From contig OZ245326.1 of the NCBI GenBank assembly GCA_965225915.1, positions 2,542,001 to 2,606,000 of the forward strand: 64,000 nucleotides of DNA. The letters are read 5' to 3'. The stretch comes from JAAXHH01 sp965225915 (GTDB lineage: Bacteria > JAAXHH01). Positions 50,282 through 59,068 of this stretch are shown here, in pieces; position 1 is the stretch's first letter, and every line of letters begins with the position of its first letter. A program made the translations under genes and the position numbers. Under the pieces are notes generated by a model, which worked only from the letters and a program-made list of their open reading frames with translations, was not told the origin of the DNA and searched no databases.

Positions 50282-51163
50282 ATGAAAAAAGCCGAACCCT
50301 ACCTGCTCCTGATGCCCGCCTACCTGCTCATCGGGGGATTCCTGTTCTACCCCATGGCCACGGTTTTCCTGCTTTCGCTGCGGGAATACCAGCTCATGGA
50401 TCCGCTCAACACCCCCTTCGTCGGGTTGAAGCATTACGGCACCATGTTGGGGGACGAGTACTTCTGGCGGAGTCTCTGGCATTCGATAGTCTGGGTGGTC
50501 GCGTCGCTTTTCTTCCAGTTCCTGCTCGGATTCTGCCTGGCGCTGCTGCTCAACAGTACGCGGTTCTGGGGCAAGGGGATTTTCCAGGCCATCGTTTTCG
50601 CGCCGTGGGCGGTATCGGGCTTCCTGATCGCTATCATATGGGCATGGCTGCTCAACGGTGAATTCGGACTGGTCAACGACCTGCTCATCCGGTTCGGGTT
50701 GCTGGACCAGAAGGTCGGGTTCCTGTCGCGCGGGGAAACGGCCCTCCTCTCCTGCGTGCTGGCCAATATCTGGTTCGGCGTTACCTTTTTCGCCATCATG
50801 CTATTCGCCGCGCTGCAGGCCATCCCGCCGAGCCTGTACGAAGCGGCCGACATGGACGGCGCCACGGCCTGGCAGTCTTTCTGGCGCGTCACGGCGCCCA
50901 TGGTAAAACCGGCCATCGTCATCACCATTCTCCTCCGAGCGATCTGGATATTCAACTGGGCGGACCTGATTTGGGTCATGACGGGGGGCGGACCGGCCGG
51001 GTCGTCCCGCACCCTGGCCCTCTACGTTTTCCAGAAGGCCTTCCTAGGGCTGGACTTCGGATATTCAGCGGCCCTGGGGGTGGCGCTGACGGCGGTATCC
51101 CTGGTCTTCACCGCCGTGTTCCTGCGCGCTACGAGGTTCTACGGCGACCAGGCCGCGATATGA
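50282..51163 (+). CDS. Sugar ABC transporter permease, MalF/UgpA type
   Basis: The 293-residue protein has six membrane helices and the EAA loop (EAADMDGATAWQSFWRVTAP) that contacts the ATPase. The N-terminal AYLLIGGFLFYPMATVFLLSL is typical. It pairs with the next gene, 10 bases downstream. No ATPase gene is in the cluster, so a shared MsmX/UgpC-type ATPase elsewhere is expected. Confidence 0.9.
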   Translation: MKKAEPYLLLMPAYLLIGGFLFYPMATVFLLSLREYQLMDPLNTPFVGLKHYGTMLGDEYFWRSLWHSIVWVVASLFFQFLLGFCLALLLNSTRFWGKGIFQAIVFAPWAVSGFLIAIIWAWLLNGEFGLVNDLLIRFGLLDQKVGFLSRGETALLSCVLANIWFGVTFFAIMLFAALQAIPPSLYEAADMDGATAWQSFWRVTAPMVKPAIVITILLRAIWIFNWADLIWVMTGGGPAGSSRTLALYVFQKAFLGLDFGYSAALGVALTAVSLVFTAVFLRATRFYGDQAAI

Positions 51164-51173
51164 GGAAGGGAAG

Positions 51174-52007
51174 ATGATCCGACCGGAACCATGGCGCCGC
51201 GTGCTTCACGCCGCCGGGCTGTGCGCGTTTTTTCTCTTCGCGGTCTTCCCCGTGTACTGGATGGTGGTCACTTCCCTGACGCCCGAAAAGGACCTCTTCG
51301 TCTGGCCCCTGCGGTATTTCCCGTCGGCGCCCACGCTGGAACACTACGCCGCGGCCTTTCTGCGCACCGATATCCCCCGGTTCTTTACCAACAGCCTCAT
51401 GGTCGCCAGTCTGGCCTCCGCCTGCACGCTGACCGTGTCCGTCCTGGCCGGCTATGCCCTCGCGCGCTACCGGTTCCGGGGACGCCAGGTCACGCTGCTG
51501 GTGTTCCTGGCGACCCAGATGATGCCCGTGGTAGTGCTCATCGTCCCGCTCTTCATCATTTTCAGGATGCTCGGCCTGCTGAACACGCTCTACAGCCTGA
51601 TGATCGTGTATACCGTACTGAACATCCCTTTCTGCACGCTCATGATGCAGGGTTTCTTCGCAGGCGTCCCTTCGGAACTGGAGGAAGCCGCGATGGTGGA
51701 CGGATGCAATCGGATGGGGGCGATCCTGCGCGTGGCCGTGCCGTTGACCCGTCCCGGTCTGATCGCGACCTTCCTGTTCGCCTTCATCGGCGCGTGGAAC
51801 GAACTGCTTTTCGCGGTGATGTTCCTGAACTCGGAGTCCACCTTTACCCTGCCCGTCGGCCTGTACAACTTCATCAGCAAGTACGACATCCACTGGGGAC
51901 GCATGATGGCCGGCGCAACCCTGGCCCTGCTTCCGGCCCTCGCCGTGTTCGCCATCGTACAGCGTTACATGGTGCGCGGACTCGCATTAGGCGCGGTGAA
52001 AGGGTGA
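51174..52007 (+). CDS. Sugar ABC transporter permease, MalG/UgpE type
   Basis: The 277-residue protein has six helices and the EAA loop EEAAMVDGCNRMGAILRVAVPL. AHAAGLCAFFLFAVFPVYWMV is the first helix, TSLTPEKDLF the usual following segment. It forms the channel with the previous gene product. GGAAGATG precedes the ATG. Confidence 0.9.
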   Translation: MIRPEPWRRVLHAAGLCAFFLFAVFPVYWMVVTSLTPEKDLFVWPLRYFPSAPTLEHYAAAFLRTDIPRFFTNSLMVASLASACTLTVSVLAGYALARYRFRGRQVTLLVFLATQMMPVVVLIVPLFIIFRMLGLLNTLYSLMIVYTVLNIPFCTLMMQGFFAGVPSELEEAAMVDGCNRMGAILRVAVPLTRPGLIATFLFAFIGAWNELLFAVMFLNSESTFTLPVGLYNFISKYDIHWGRMMAGATLALLPALAVFAIVQRYMVRGLALGAVKG

Positions 52008-52035
52008 TCGTGGATCATCAGCGGGGTTTGCGTGA

Positions 52036-52836
52036 TCAGGGCAGGAGGAGCGGTCGGGCCCAGACGAGGTAACCCTGGTCGCCGGACCGTATCGCCTGGT
52101 GTTTGGACAGCAGCAGGTAGGCTTCGCGGGCGGATGGTCCGGAAAGCGTCTGGTATCCACGGGGGCGTTTCCCCTTCACCTCTGCCAGGTCTATCGAATC
52201 CAGCGGCCATTCCACGGCTTCGTCGGACTGGTCCGCCATGTACCTGGGCAGCTTCTGCACGGCGATCTCGACGCGGTCGGGGACGAATGGCGCGACGTCG
52301 GGATGGGTGAACTCGGCCAGGAAGTTGTTGAACTTGTAAAAGGCGTTCCAGGCCGGCGCGATGAGACTGTTGCCGGAACGGGCCTTGAGCATCTCGGTCG
52401 AGTAGGTATGCAGGCTCGCAGGGGTGTGCAGCCCGATCCATATGGTCACCTTGTTATTGTTTTCCCGATAGGGTTCTTCTATACTCCTGGCGTGGGACAA
52501 TTCGTTATTGAGCCATACATTCGTAAGACTCGACAGCCCGAAGCTGCTCTGCATTTTCAGATACAGCTTGATCAGGTCCTCGCCGTCCAGCTGGACCTGG
52601 AGGTAGCCCTTTTCGAAATCGTCATCCCGGAACACGACAAGGCCTTCTTCGTAGATCACGATCTGCGGCGTTCGGGAAAGAAACCCCTCTTGGACGGTGG
52701 TCGATGCCCGGACCAGTTTGCGCCAGATGGCCGGGTTGTTCTCGGCCCCATAGACCGCGGCGGCCGGACAGAGGCCCGCCAGTATGATCAGTATCAGGAA
52801 GGTAAGGTTCCTGAGAGCGTTGTGGCTTCTTTTCAT
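52036..52836 (-). CDS. Secreted protein of unknown function
   Basis: The 266-residue protein has an N-terminal signal sequence (NLTFLILIILAGLCPAAAVYGAE). The mature part has no recognised domain. Segments such as PQIVIYEEGLVVFRDDDFEKGYLQVQLDGEDLIKL suggest a mixed alpha/beta protein with regular strands. It faces a 49-residue zinc-ribbon gene divergently and converges with the sugar importer. Function unknown. Confidence 0.6.
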   Translation of the reverse strand: MKRSHNALRNLTFLILIILAGLCPAAAVYGAENNPAIWRKLVRASTTVQEGFLSRTPQIVIYEEGLVVFRDDDFEKGYLQVQLDGEDLIKLYLKMQSSFGLSSLTNVWLNNELSHARSIEEPYRENNNKVTIWIGLHTPASLHTYSTEMLKARSGNSLIAPAWNAFYKFNNFLAEFTHPDVAPFVPDRVEIAVQKLPRYMADQSDEAVEWPLDSIDLAEVKGKRPRGYQTLSGPSAREAYLLLSKHQAIRSGDQGYLVWARPLLLP

Positions 52837-52862
52837 TTTGCTGTCATCTCTTTTCGATATGT

Positions 52863-53012
52863 ATGCGATGCAACCGTTGTAACCGATCCATGAACGAGGG
52901 AAAGCGGAGTTTTCACAAGCAGCGCAAGTGGCGATGCCCCGCCTGTGGACGCATTCGGTTTCAGCAGAACAGGCCCAGGTACCGGTACGCTAAACGCCGC
53001 CGCGGGGTTTGA
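52863..53012 (+). CDS. 49-residue zinc-ribbon protein
   Basis: The small open frame begins MRCNRCNRSMNEGKRSF and contains two CxxC pairs (CNRC at residues 3-6 and CPAC at 16-19) in a strongly basic protein (tail RPRYRYAKRRRGV). Two CxxC knuckles at this spacing predict a single zinc ribbon, and the basic tail suggests nucleic-acid binding. No obvious ribosome site precedes ATG 52863. It is too small to be judged by coding length alone, but the ordered Cys pairs and codon pattern support it. The gene is divergent from 52036-52836 and converges with the secreted gene at 53038-53934. Confidence 0.5.
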   Translation: MRCNRCNRSMNEGKRSFHKQRKWRCPACGRIRFQQNRPRYRYAKRRRGV

Positions 53013-53037
53013 ATGGCCGAATCTCCGCCCGATCGGG

Positions 53038-53934
53038 TCACCCGCCCGATCTCTTCGCGTAGTCCTCGTAGGTCGACCGGTGCGCGGGATCTATTTCCAT
53101 GAGTATGTCGTAGACATCCGTGGATGATACCGTGCTGAAGACGTCCGCCAGTTGCAGGTAATAGGCGTTCAGGAAATCCTGAAGACGCTTGTCCCGCGGA
53201 TTCTTTTCGTACTGTTCGGCCATGATGTCCACGGCCTGGCGGCAGAGCGCCATGGACTCGACCAGCTTGTTTTCCCGATGTGCCGCCATTCCCCGGAAAT
53301 ACCGGTTCCTGATCAGGCGGTGGGGTTTGTAATCTTCGGCCAGAATGCCGTCGATCAGGTCCAGCCGCTCGTCCCACCCCCGCTGAAACTCCCGGCTGAA
53401 CCGGCCGTCCAGGGCGATGGCGTTGGCGCGCTGGAAGTGGCGGTCTCCGCCGAATTCTGTATACTTGTCCAGCTCGTGCCCGATCATGATTTGAACGTAG
53501 TAATCGATCAGCCAGGTCAGGGCGTGAAACTGCTGATCGTCGTGCTGGAGCAAATCCTCCCGCTCGTATTCGAATAACCACCAACGGTCCAGGTACTTCA
53601 GGTCGGTACCGTTGTAAACGGTCAGGCGCGAACCGTACTGGGTCTTGACCGCGCTGCCCAGAAAGGCCAGTATCGCTTCAAAAACCAAGTGTACCGGCTC
53701 GGGCAGGTCTTCCTGCAGCCAGTCCCACTCCTCGATGTAATCGGTGAGCACGAAGTCGAAGTCGGCCATCTGCTCACGGTGCAGGATGGGCAGCGCTTCC
53801 AGGTGAACCATGATTTCGGCTTTCACCTGCTGCCCGGAGACGTCCAGCGAGGAAAACATCAACAGGCAGAGAGACAGCACGGCTGCCGATTTCCACGTCA
53901 CTTTCCGCGTTTTCCCGCAAAGATACGGATCCAT
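53038..53934 (-). CDS. Secreted DUF4835/PorD-like protein
   Basis: The 298-residue protein starts at ATG 53934 and has an N-terminal signal (SAAVLSLCLLMFSSLDVSGQ). The order YGSRLTVYNG, FHALTWLIDYYVQIMIGHELDKY, GGDRHFQRANAIA and RNRYFRGMAAHRENKL resembles DUF4835 proteins such as PorD/PorV-associated components of Bacteroidota type IX secretion and gliding. The C-terminal part is helical. The match is by pattern only. If right, it supports an FCB-group origin. A near-consensus promoter lies upstream. Confidence 0.6.
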   Translation of the reverse strand: MDPYLCGKTRKVTWKSAAVLSLCLLMFSSLDVSGQQVKAEIMVHLEALPILHREQMADFDFVLTDYIEEWDWLQEDLPEPVHLVFEAILAFLGSAVKTQYGSRLTVYNGTDLKYLDRWWLFEYEREDLLQHDDQQFHALTWLIDYYVQIMIGHELDKYTEFGGDRHFQRANAIALDGRFSREFQRGWDERLDLIDGILAEDYKPHRLIRNRYFRGMAAHRENKLVESMALCRQAVDIMAEQYEKNPRDKRLQDFLNAYYLQLADVFSTVSSTDVYDILMEIDPAHRSTYEDYAKRSGG

Positions 53935-53988
53935 GACACCTTCTCCCAAGGGACCGGGTCCCTTCCGTCCGGGTCGTCTTCCGTCGGG

Positions 53989-54017
53989 AAACTAATTGCG
54001 GGAGCGCGGGATGTCAA
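53989..54017 (-). promoter_or_regulatory. Promoter of the PorD-like gene
   Basis: On the minus strand TTGACA (54017-54012), 17 bp, TAGTTT (53994-53989). It lies about 55 bases above the start codon. Confidence 0.6.
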
Positions 54018-54064
54018 GCCCATCCGGCGCGGCCGGAACCACGGGGATCTCGTCGGTGCGAGCC

Positions 54065-54093
54065 TTGACACCCGCCTCGTCGGGCTGTATTTT
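54065..54093 (+). promoter_or_regulatory. Promoter of the radical SAM gene
   Basis: TTGACA (54065-54070), 17 bp, TATTTT (54088-54093). It starts a leader of about 75 bases. It is divergent from the PorD-like promoter at 53989-54017. Confidence 0.65.
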
Positions 54094-54174
54094 CCCCCTC
54101 CATAGTGTCTGACGGCACGTTTGAGTAACCCGTAGTGCGTGCGGTGAGCAGATTTCCGCACGGTGGACAGGTAC

Positions 54175-55926
54175 ATGTTCGCACAATCTATCGCGCAGAC
54201 CCTCGCCCGCGAACGCGGGACCCTATACAAGAAGACCGGTGGGAAGGCCGTCCGGATCGCCCTGGTGTATCCCAATACCTACTACCTGGGCATGTCCAAC
54301 CTGGGGTTTCAGACCATCTACCGGCATCTGAACGAACGGGACGACGTCGTTTGCGAACGGGCTTTTCTCCCGGATCCTTCCGACCTGGAAGACCTGGCCA
54401 GGTCCCGTAAGCCCCTGGTCACCCTGGAATCCGGCAGGCCCCTCAACAAGTGCGACATCGTGGCCTTTTCCATTTCTTTCGAGAACGACTACCCGAACCT
54501 GATCCGCATCCTGGAGCTCGCCCGCATTCCCGTTTTAGCCGAAGACCGGACGCACTTCGACCCGATCGTGCTGATCGGAGGCGCGATCACCTATATCAAC
54601 CCGGAACCGCTGGCGGATTTCGCCGACGTGATAGTCATCGGAGACGGCGAAGAGGCCGTCTACGCGTATCTCGACCGCTACATCGAGGACCAGGGGCTGG
54701 AACGGGAGCGGCACCTTGCCCAGACCATGGCGCTGGAAGGCATGTACGTGCCGTCCCTGCAGTCGACTTCCACCGGGGATCGCGCCGCGGCGCCGTCCGG
54801 GCCGGGCGGACCGTCCGGACCGTCCGATCAAATCTCCAAGCAGCAGGTGACTTCCTTCGAGGACTATCCCGCCCATTCCGCCGTCCTTACCCCCGACACG
54901 GAATTCGGCGACATGCTGCTGATCGAGATTTCCCGCGGGTGTCCCAGACGGTGCCGATTCTGCGCCGTGAGCTACGTCTATCCCAAGTTCCGTGCCCTGA
55001 AGCCCGGTACCATACTCGACGTGATCCGGACGAAGAACGAGTCCCTGTCGCGCGAGGGCGCGGAGGGACTGAAGGCGGTCGGCCTGGTGAGTTCGGCCAT
55101 GTGCGACTATCCCTACCTGGACGAACTCTGCGCGGGCCTCGAAGAAACAGGGCTTCGCGTGGGCGTTTCATCGGTACGGGTCGACCTGATACCGGACAGC
55201 CTGTTGCGCCTGATGCTGAAGACGGGGCTGCGCACCATGACGATCGCGCCGGAAGCCGGATCGGAGCGGCTTCGCAAGGCGATCAACAAGCCGATTTCCT
55301 CGGAAGAGATCCTGACCGGGGCCCGAAGGATACTCGAAAAAGGCATCAAGCATCTCAAGGTGTACTACATGGTCGGGCTGCCGACGGAAACCGACGCGGA
55401 TATAGAGGAACTGATCGAGATGACGCGCCATCTTGCCCAACTGCAGCGGGAGTGCGGGGAACCGGGCGGGCGGCTGAGGCTGAGCATAAACCCCTTCGTG
55501 CCGAAGGCGCTGACGCCCTTTCAGTGGAGTCCCATGGCGTCCCCGCGTGAGGTCAAGCGCAAGCTGAACCGGATCAAGAAGGTCCTGCGCGGCACCCCCG
55601 GGGTCGACGTCAAGCACGAGAGCCTGAAGTCGGCGTACTTCGAGGGCATTCTCTCCCGGGGCGGCCGGGAGTTGAGCGCCTTTCTGATGGAAACCGTCCG
55701 GCAGGACGGCGACTGGAAACGCGCCGCGGCGGAAACGGGGATGGATACCTCGCTTTATCTCGGGGACATGGCGGACCGGCAATCGCTGCCCTGGGATTTC
55801 ATATCCACCGAAAAGGAACACCACCGACTCCAGTGGGAGTACCGGAAAACGCACAACCTGCCTCACCGAAAACGGCAGGACGCGTCCTGTGAAAACCATG
55901 CGGATGCATTGCATTCCGCGGTCTGA
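54175..55926 (+). CDS. B12-binding/radical SAM protein (TIGR03960 family)
   Basis: The 583-residue protein has an N-terminal cobalamin-binding-like domain (IALVYPNTYYLGMSNLGFQ, IGGAITYINPEPLADF, IGDGEEAVY). The radical SAM core has cysteines in ISRGCPRRCRFC (Cys256, 260, 263). The end is helical and basic. TIGR03960 proteins are usually fused or adjacent to a TIGR03936-type partner involved in tRNA or ribosome modification; that partner domain is absent here. GTG 54163 is an alternative start. Two cyclophilin genes follow on the same strand. Confidence 0.85.
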   Translation: MFAQSIAQTLARERGTLYKKTGGKAVRIALVYPNTYYLGMSNLGFQTIYRHLNERDDVVCERAFLPDPSDLEDLARSRKPLVTLESGRPLNKCDIVAFSISFENDYPNLIRILELARIPVLAEDRTHFDPIVLIGGAITYINPEPLADFADVIVIGDGEEAVYAYLDRYIEDQGLERERHLAQTMALEGMYVPSLQSTSTGDRAAAPSGPGGPSGPSDQISKQQVTSFEDYPAHSAVLTPDTEFGDMLLIEISRGCPRRCRFCAVSYVYPKFRALKPGTILDVIRTKNESLSREGAEGLKAVGLVSSAMCDYPYLDELCAGLEETGLRVGVSSVRVDLIPDSLLRLMLKTGLRTMTIAPEAGSERLRKAINKPISSEEILTGARRILEKGIKHLKVYYMVGLPTETDADIEELIEMTRHLAQLQRECGEPGGRLRLSINPFVPKALTPFQWSPMASPREVKRKLNRIKKVLRGTPGVDVKHESLKSAYFEGILSRGGRELSAFLMETVRQDGDWKRAAAETGMDTSLYLGDMADRQSLPWDFISTEKEHHRLQWEYRKTHNLPHRKRQDASCENHADALHSAV

Positions 55927-55983
55927 ATCCAGGACGTTCAGTCTGGATCCAAACCATCAATCCCAGTTAGTGGGAGGTACAAG

Positions 55984-56601
55984 ATGTGGAAACCGGGTCT
56001 ACTGACGGCCGCTATTTCCCTGTTGTTTTTAGCCGTGTCCTGCGGCGAATCTTCCGAACAACCCCAAAACAGTGGAGAACCAGCAAACATGATGATTATC
56101 GAAACCAGCCTGGGCACCATTACCTGCGAACTGTTTCCAGACAAGGCGCCCATGACCGTGGACATCATCTCCGGTCTGGCCTTAGGCACACGGGAGTGGA
56201 CCCATCCGGAAACCGGTCAAACAATGACCGGCACGCCCTACTATGACGGAGTGGTATTTCACCGGGTTATTCCCAATTTCATGATACAGACCGGCGATCC
56301 TACTGGAACCGGCGGCGGCGGACCGGGATTCCAGTTCGACGACGAATTCCACGAAGAGCTCCTATTCGACCAGCCCGGCAGGCTGGCCATGGCTCACCGC
56401 GGTCCGAACACCAACGGCGGTCAGATATTCATCACGGTGGCGCCCACGCCCCATCTCAACATGCTTCATACCATCTTTGGCCAGGTCGTTTTGGGTCAGG
56501 AAGTGGCCGACGCCATATCCGAGGTTCCCGCGAACCAGTCCAAGCCCCGTGAAGAGGTCAGCATCACCAGGGTGACCGTGGTCAGAGGGGAGGGCGAGTA
56601 A
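55984..56601 (+). CDS. Lipoprotein peptidyl-prolyl isomerase (cyclophilin, copy 1)
   Basis: The 205-residue protein has a lipoprotein signal (LLTAAISLLFLAVSC) and a cyclophilin domain with the catalytic FHRVIPNFMIQTGDPTG and NGGQIFITVAPTPHLN. The family isomerises proline peptide bonds and helps protein folding in the periplasm. GGAGGT lies seven bases upstream of the ATG. It is followed directly by a second cyclophilin gene. Confidence 0.92.
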   Translation: MWKPGLLTAAISLLFLAVSCGESSEQPQNSGEPANMMIIETSLGTITCELFPDKAPMTVDIISGLALGTREWTHPETGQTMTGTPYYDGVVFHRVIPNFMIQTGDPTGTGGGGPGFQFDDEFHEELLFDQPGRLAMAHRGPNTNGGQIFITVAPTPHLNMLHTIFGQVVLGQEVADAISEVPANQSKPREEVSITRVTVVRGEGE

Positions 56602-56602
56602 A

Positions 56603-57265
56603 TTGATCGAGTTGATTCGCAACACCGGTATGGGCGTCATGCTGGCGGTCCTGGTTGCCGGATCCGCGTTCGTCAACGCGCATCCGGCCGTCCATTCGAC
56701 CGAAGACGCGCAGTCGGAGTCCGGCGAACCGGCCGCCCAGTCCCTGGGTCCGGGCACGTACGCCGTGTTCAAGACCAACATGGGAGTCATCATCTGCAAG
56801 CTCTTCGACAATCTGGCGCCCGCCACCATCGACAATTTCATTGGACTCGCGGAAGGGACCAAGACTTTCAAGGATCCCGTTACCGGGCAGGAAACCAGGC
56901 GCCCTTACTACGACGGGACCACATTTCACCGGGTCATTCCGAATTTCATGATACAGGGGGGCGACCCGACGGGATCCGGCCGCGGTGGACCGGGTTACAA
57001 CATCAAGGGTGAAATCAGGGGCTCGCTGAAATTCGACCGGCCGGGACGACTTGCCATGGCCAACTCAGGGTCTCCGGATACCGGGGGAAGCCAGTTCTTC
57101 ATTACCCATGGTCCGAAGTCCTACCTGGACGGGGGATATACCATTTTCGGCCAGGTCATGAAGGGACAGGAAGTCGTAAACGCCATCGGTCGGGTGCAGA
57201 CACGAAGCGACAAGCCGATCTTCGACATCATTCTTGAAAAGCTGACCATCGAACGGGTGAAGTGA
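56603..57265 (+). CDS. Exported peptidyl-prolyl isomerase (cyclophilin, copy 2)
   Basis: The 220-residue protein starts at TTG 56603, two bases after the previous stop. It has a signal peptide (MGVMLAVLVAGSAFVNA) and a cyclophilin domain with FHRVIPNFMIQGGDPTG and TGGSQFFITHG. It is a diverged tandem paralogue of the preceding gene and probably a soluble periplasmic form. Both differ most in the N-terminal third. Confidence 0.9.
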   Translation: MIELIRNTGMGVMLAVLVAGSAFVNAHPAVHSTEDAQSESGEPAAQSLGPGTYAVFKTNMGVIICKLFDNLAPATIDNFIGLAEGTKTFKDPVTGQETRRPYYDGTTFHRVIPNFMIQGGDPTGSGRGGPGYNIKGEIRGSLKFDRPGRLAMANSGSPDTGGSQFFITHGPKSYLDGGYTIFGQVMKGQEVVNAIGRVQTRSDKPIFDIILEKLTIERVK

Positions 57266-57270
57266 TTCCG

Positions 57271-58515
57271 TTACGCAATCTGTTGTCCGCCAAGCGGAAT
57301 GCGGCGGGCGAAGTAATACCAGGCGCAGACGATCAGTATGCCCGCGGCACCCGCCAATAAGGCTACGAGGCGAGGCGCAATGGCGTCCAGCAGCAGGCCC
57401 GTCCCCAGGGCCGAAAGGGAGAAGGCCAGGGTAAACAGGCCCTGGTCCGCGGCAAACACCCGGCCGCGGTAGCCTTCGTCCACCACGAGCTGGAGCCCAA
57501 GAGAAGAATAGACCCACATCACCATGCTGCCCGCGGCGGCCAGGATGATGCATGTCGCGGCCAGCCAGATGGATGGGGCCTGCGAAAACAAGATGAAGCA
57601 GGCTCCGTAGCTGACCAGTCCGATCAGGATGCCCGTCCTCAGCTGGTCCAGGCGAATAGTGTCGAACAGCTTGATGAACACGGCGCCCATAAGCGTTCCC
57701 AGGCCCCTGGCCGTGTACAGGATGGCGATACCCGTGTCGCCCGCGCGGTAGACCTGCCCGCCGAATACGGCGTACAGCAGCACGGCGCCGCCGCCGGCGA
57801 GTCCCCAGGTCGCCTTGCCCGGCAGATAGACCCGCGTGGACCGGTCGCGCCCTATGTACTTCAGTCCCTCGATAAAGTCCGACAGGAACCGGACCGGCTG
57901 TCCCGCGCCCGCCGCGGCGGGGATGGCGATCCGGGCCACGAACAGCGCGGCAACCACGAAACTGAGCGCGTTCAACTGGAATGCGACGGACCGTCCCAGG
58001 TGGTCCGCGACCAGCCCGCCCAGGGCGGATCCGACCGTGAGCATGGCGGCCCAGGTCGTGCTGGTCAGCGCGTTGGCCGCGAGCAGCGACTTTCCCTGGA
58101 CGATGCTCGGCAGCGAAGCCGTGCGCGTGACGTCGAAAAAGGGACCCAACCCGGAAAGAATCGCCATGAAGAGGTACAGCATCCAGACCTCGTCTGCGGA
58201 GTCTACCAGGAGGAAGCCGAGGGCAGCGCCCGCGCGCAGGATATCCGTGACGATCATAACCCGCTTGCGGTTGTAACGTTCGGCGACGACGCCGGCCAGC
58301 GGGGCCGTCAGGAAGGGAGGCAGCATCTGGCAGATGGTGACGATGCTGAGGGCGAGACCGGAGCCCGTGAGGGCCAGGGTTAGGCCCAGTACCGCGATGG
58401 TGCTGAACCAGTCACCCGCGTTGGAGATCACCTGGGACAACCACAGGATCCGAAAGGTCCGGTTTTCCCTGAGCAGCCGGGTGTACGAGAGAGCCGATCC
58501 GGTGCTTTTCGCCAC
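57271..58515 (-). CDS. MFS transporter (enterobactin-exporter-like)
   Basis: From GTG 58515 the protein has 414 residues with twelve membrane helices. The A-motif-like loop PLAGVVAERYNRKRVMIVTDILRAG and FFDVTRTASLPSIV match the EntS-type MFS group, which exports siderophores or drugs. The open frame upstream reaches TTG 58593, but the first helix (YTRLLRENRTFRILWLSQVIS) begins soon after 58515. No siderophore genes are in the window. It converges with the cyclophilin pair. Confidence 0.82.
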   Translation of the reverse strand: MAKSTGSALSYTRLLRENRTFRILWLSQVISNAGDWFSTIAVLGLTLALTGSGLALSIVTICQMLPPFLTAPLAGVVAERYNRKRVMIVTDILRAGAALGFLLVDSADEVWMLYLFMAILSGLGPFFDVTRTASLPSIVQGKSLLAANALTSTTWAAMLTVGSALGGLVADHLGRSVAFQLNALSFVVAALFVARIAIPAAAGAGQPVRFLSDFIEGLKYIGRDRSTRVYLPGKATWGLAGGGAVLLYAVFGGQVYRAGDTGIAILYTARGLGTLMGAVFIKLFDTIRLDQLRTGILIGLVSYGACFILFSQAPSIWLAATCIILAAAGSMVMWVYSSLGLQLVVDEGYRGRVFAADQGLFTLAFSLSALGTGLLLDAIAPRLVALLAGAAGILIVCAWYYFARRIPLGGQQIA

Positions 58516-58676
58516 GTGGTCATACCTTGGGGGTGAAGGGAAGCGGAACCGTTTACGGCCTCTTAATTTTGGGGTGGGCCGGACGGATGTCAAGGAGGAC
58601 GGTAGGAGCGGACAGCCGGATCGTCCGGGGATTCACGAAGGTGGCGGAAAGTAGTGCGACGCTCCCGTCCGCGCAC

Positions 58677-58705
58677 TTGACAAGGACAGGCGACGAGGTT
58701 AACCT
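58677..58705 (+). promoter_or_regulatory. Promoter of the Cys-rich small protein
   Basis: TTGACA (58677-58682), 17 bp, TAACCT (58700-58705). It lies about 55 bases above ATG 58762 and has the same form as the thyX promoter. Confidence 0.5.
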
Positions 58706-58761
58706 TTGTTCATAAGGGTCTCGCCTCACTATGCGGTTGTAATCGTTACAGGAGACACGGG

Positions 58762-59040
58762 ATGAGCAAGCTGAAGTCGATCATGCACAACCGGACACAC
58801 GGTCACCTGGGGGAACAGCGGCGCAGTTGCTCCGACTGCGTCCACGTCATGCCCGGCATGAGGGGAGACGAAGTGACCTGTGAGATATACACCTTCAAGT
58901 ACGAGGCCTACAAGGTCCCGAAGCGAAGTGCCCTCTCTCCCGCCTTTGCGAACGACTGTGGATTCTACCAGGCCATGACCCCGGTGCAGAAGGCGGAATC
59001 GGAGCGGAAGTTCAGGGAATTCTACAAGCGGCTCAAGTAA
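58762..59040 (+). CDS. 92-residue cysteine-containing small protein
   Basis: The protein contains CSDC, then Cys in EVTCEIY and Cys in NDCGFY: four cysteines in a small domain, suitable for a zinc or iron-sulfur site. The rest is basic and ends in a helix (KAESERKFREFYKRL). CAGGAGACACGGG precedes the ATG, and a promoter lies upstream. No known family is recognised. It converges with Rho. Confidence 0.6.
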   Translation: MSKLKSIMHNRTHGHLGEQRRSCSDCVHVMPGMRGDEVTCEIYTFKYEAYKVPKRSALSPAFANDCGFYQAMTPVQKAESERKFREFYKRLK

Positions 59041-59068
59041 GTCGGGGATCGTGCGGACCGTATGTGCG

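Noticed and set aside
48821..50482. 553-codon minus-strand open frame opposite the binding proteins
   Set aside because: The plus strand encodes two clear lipoproteins and a permease; the opposite frame has no signal or domain.
53989..54093. Possible small RNA between divergent promoters
   Set aside because: The space is fully explained by two divergent promoters; no terminator or conserved structure is visible.
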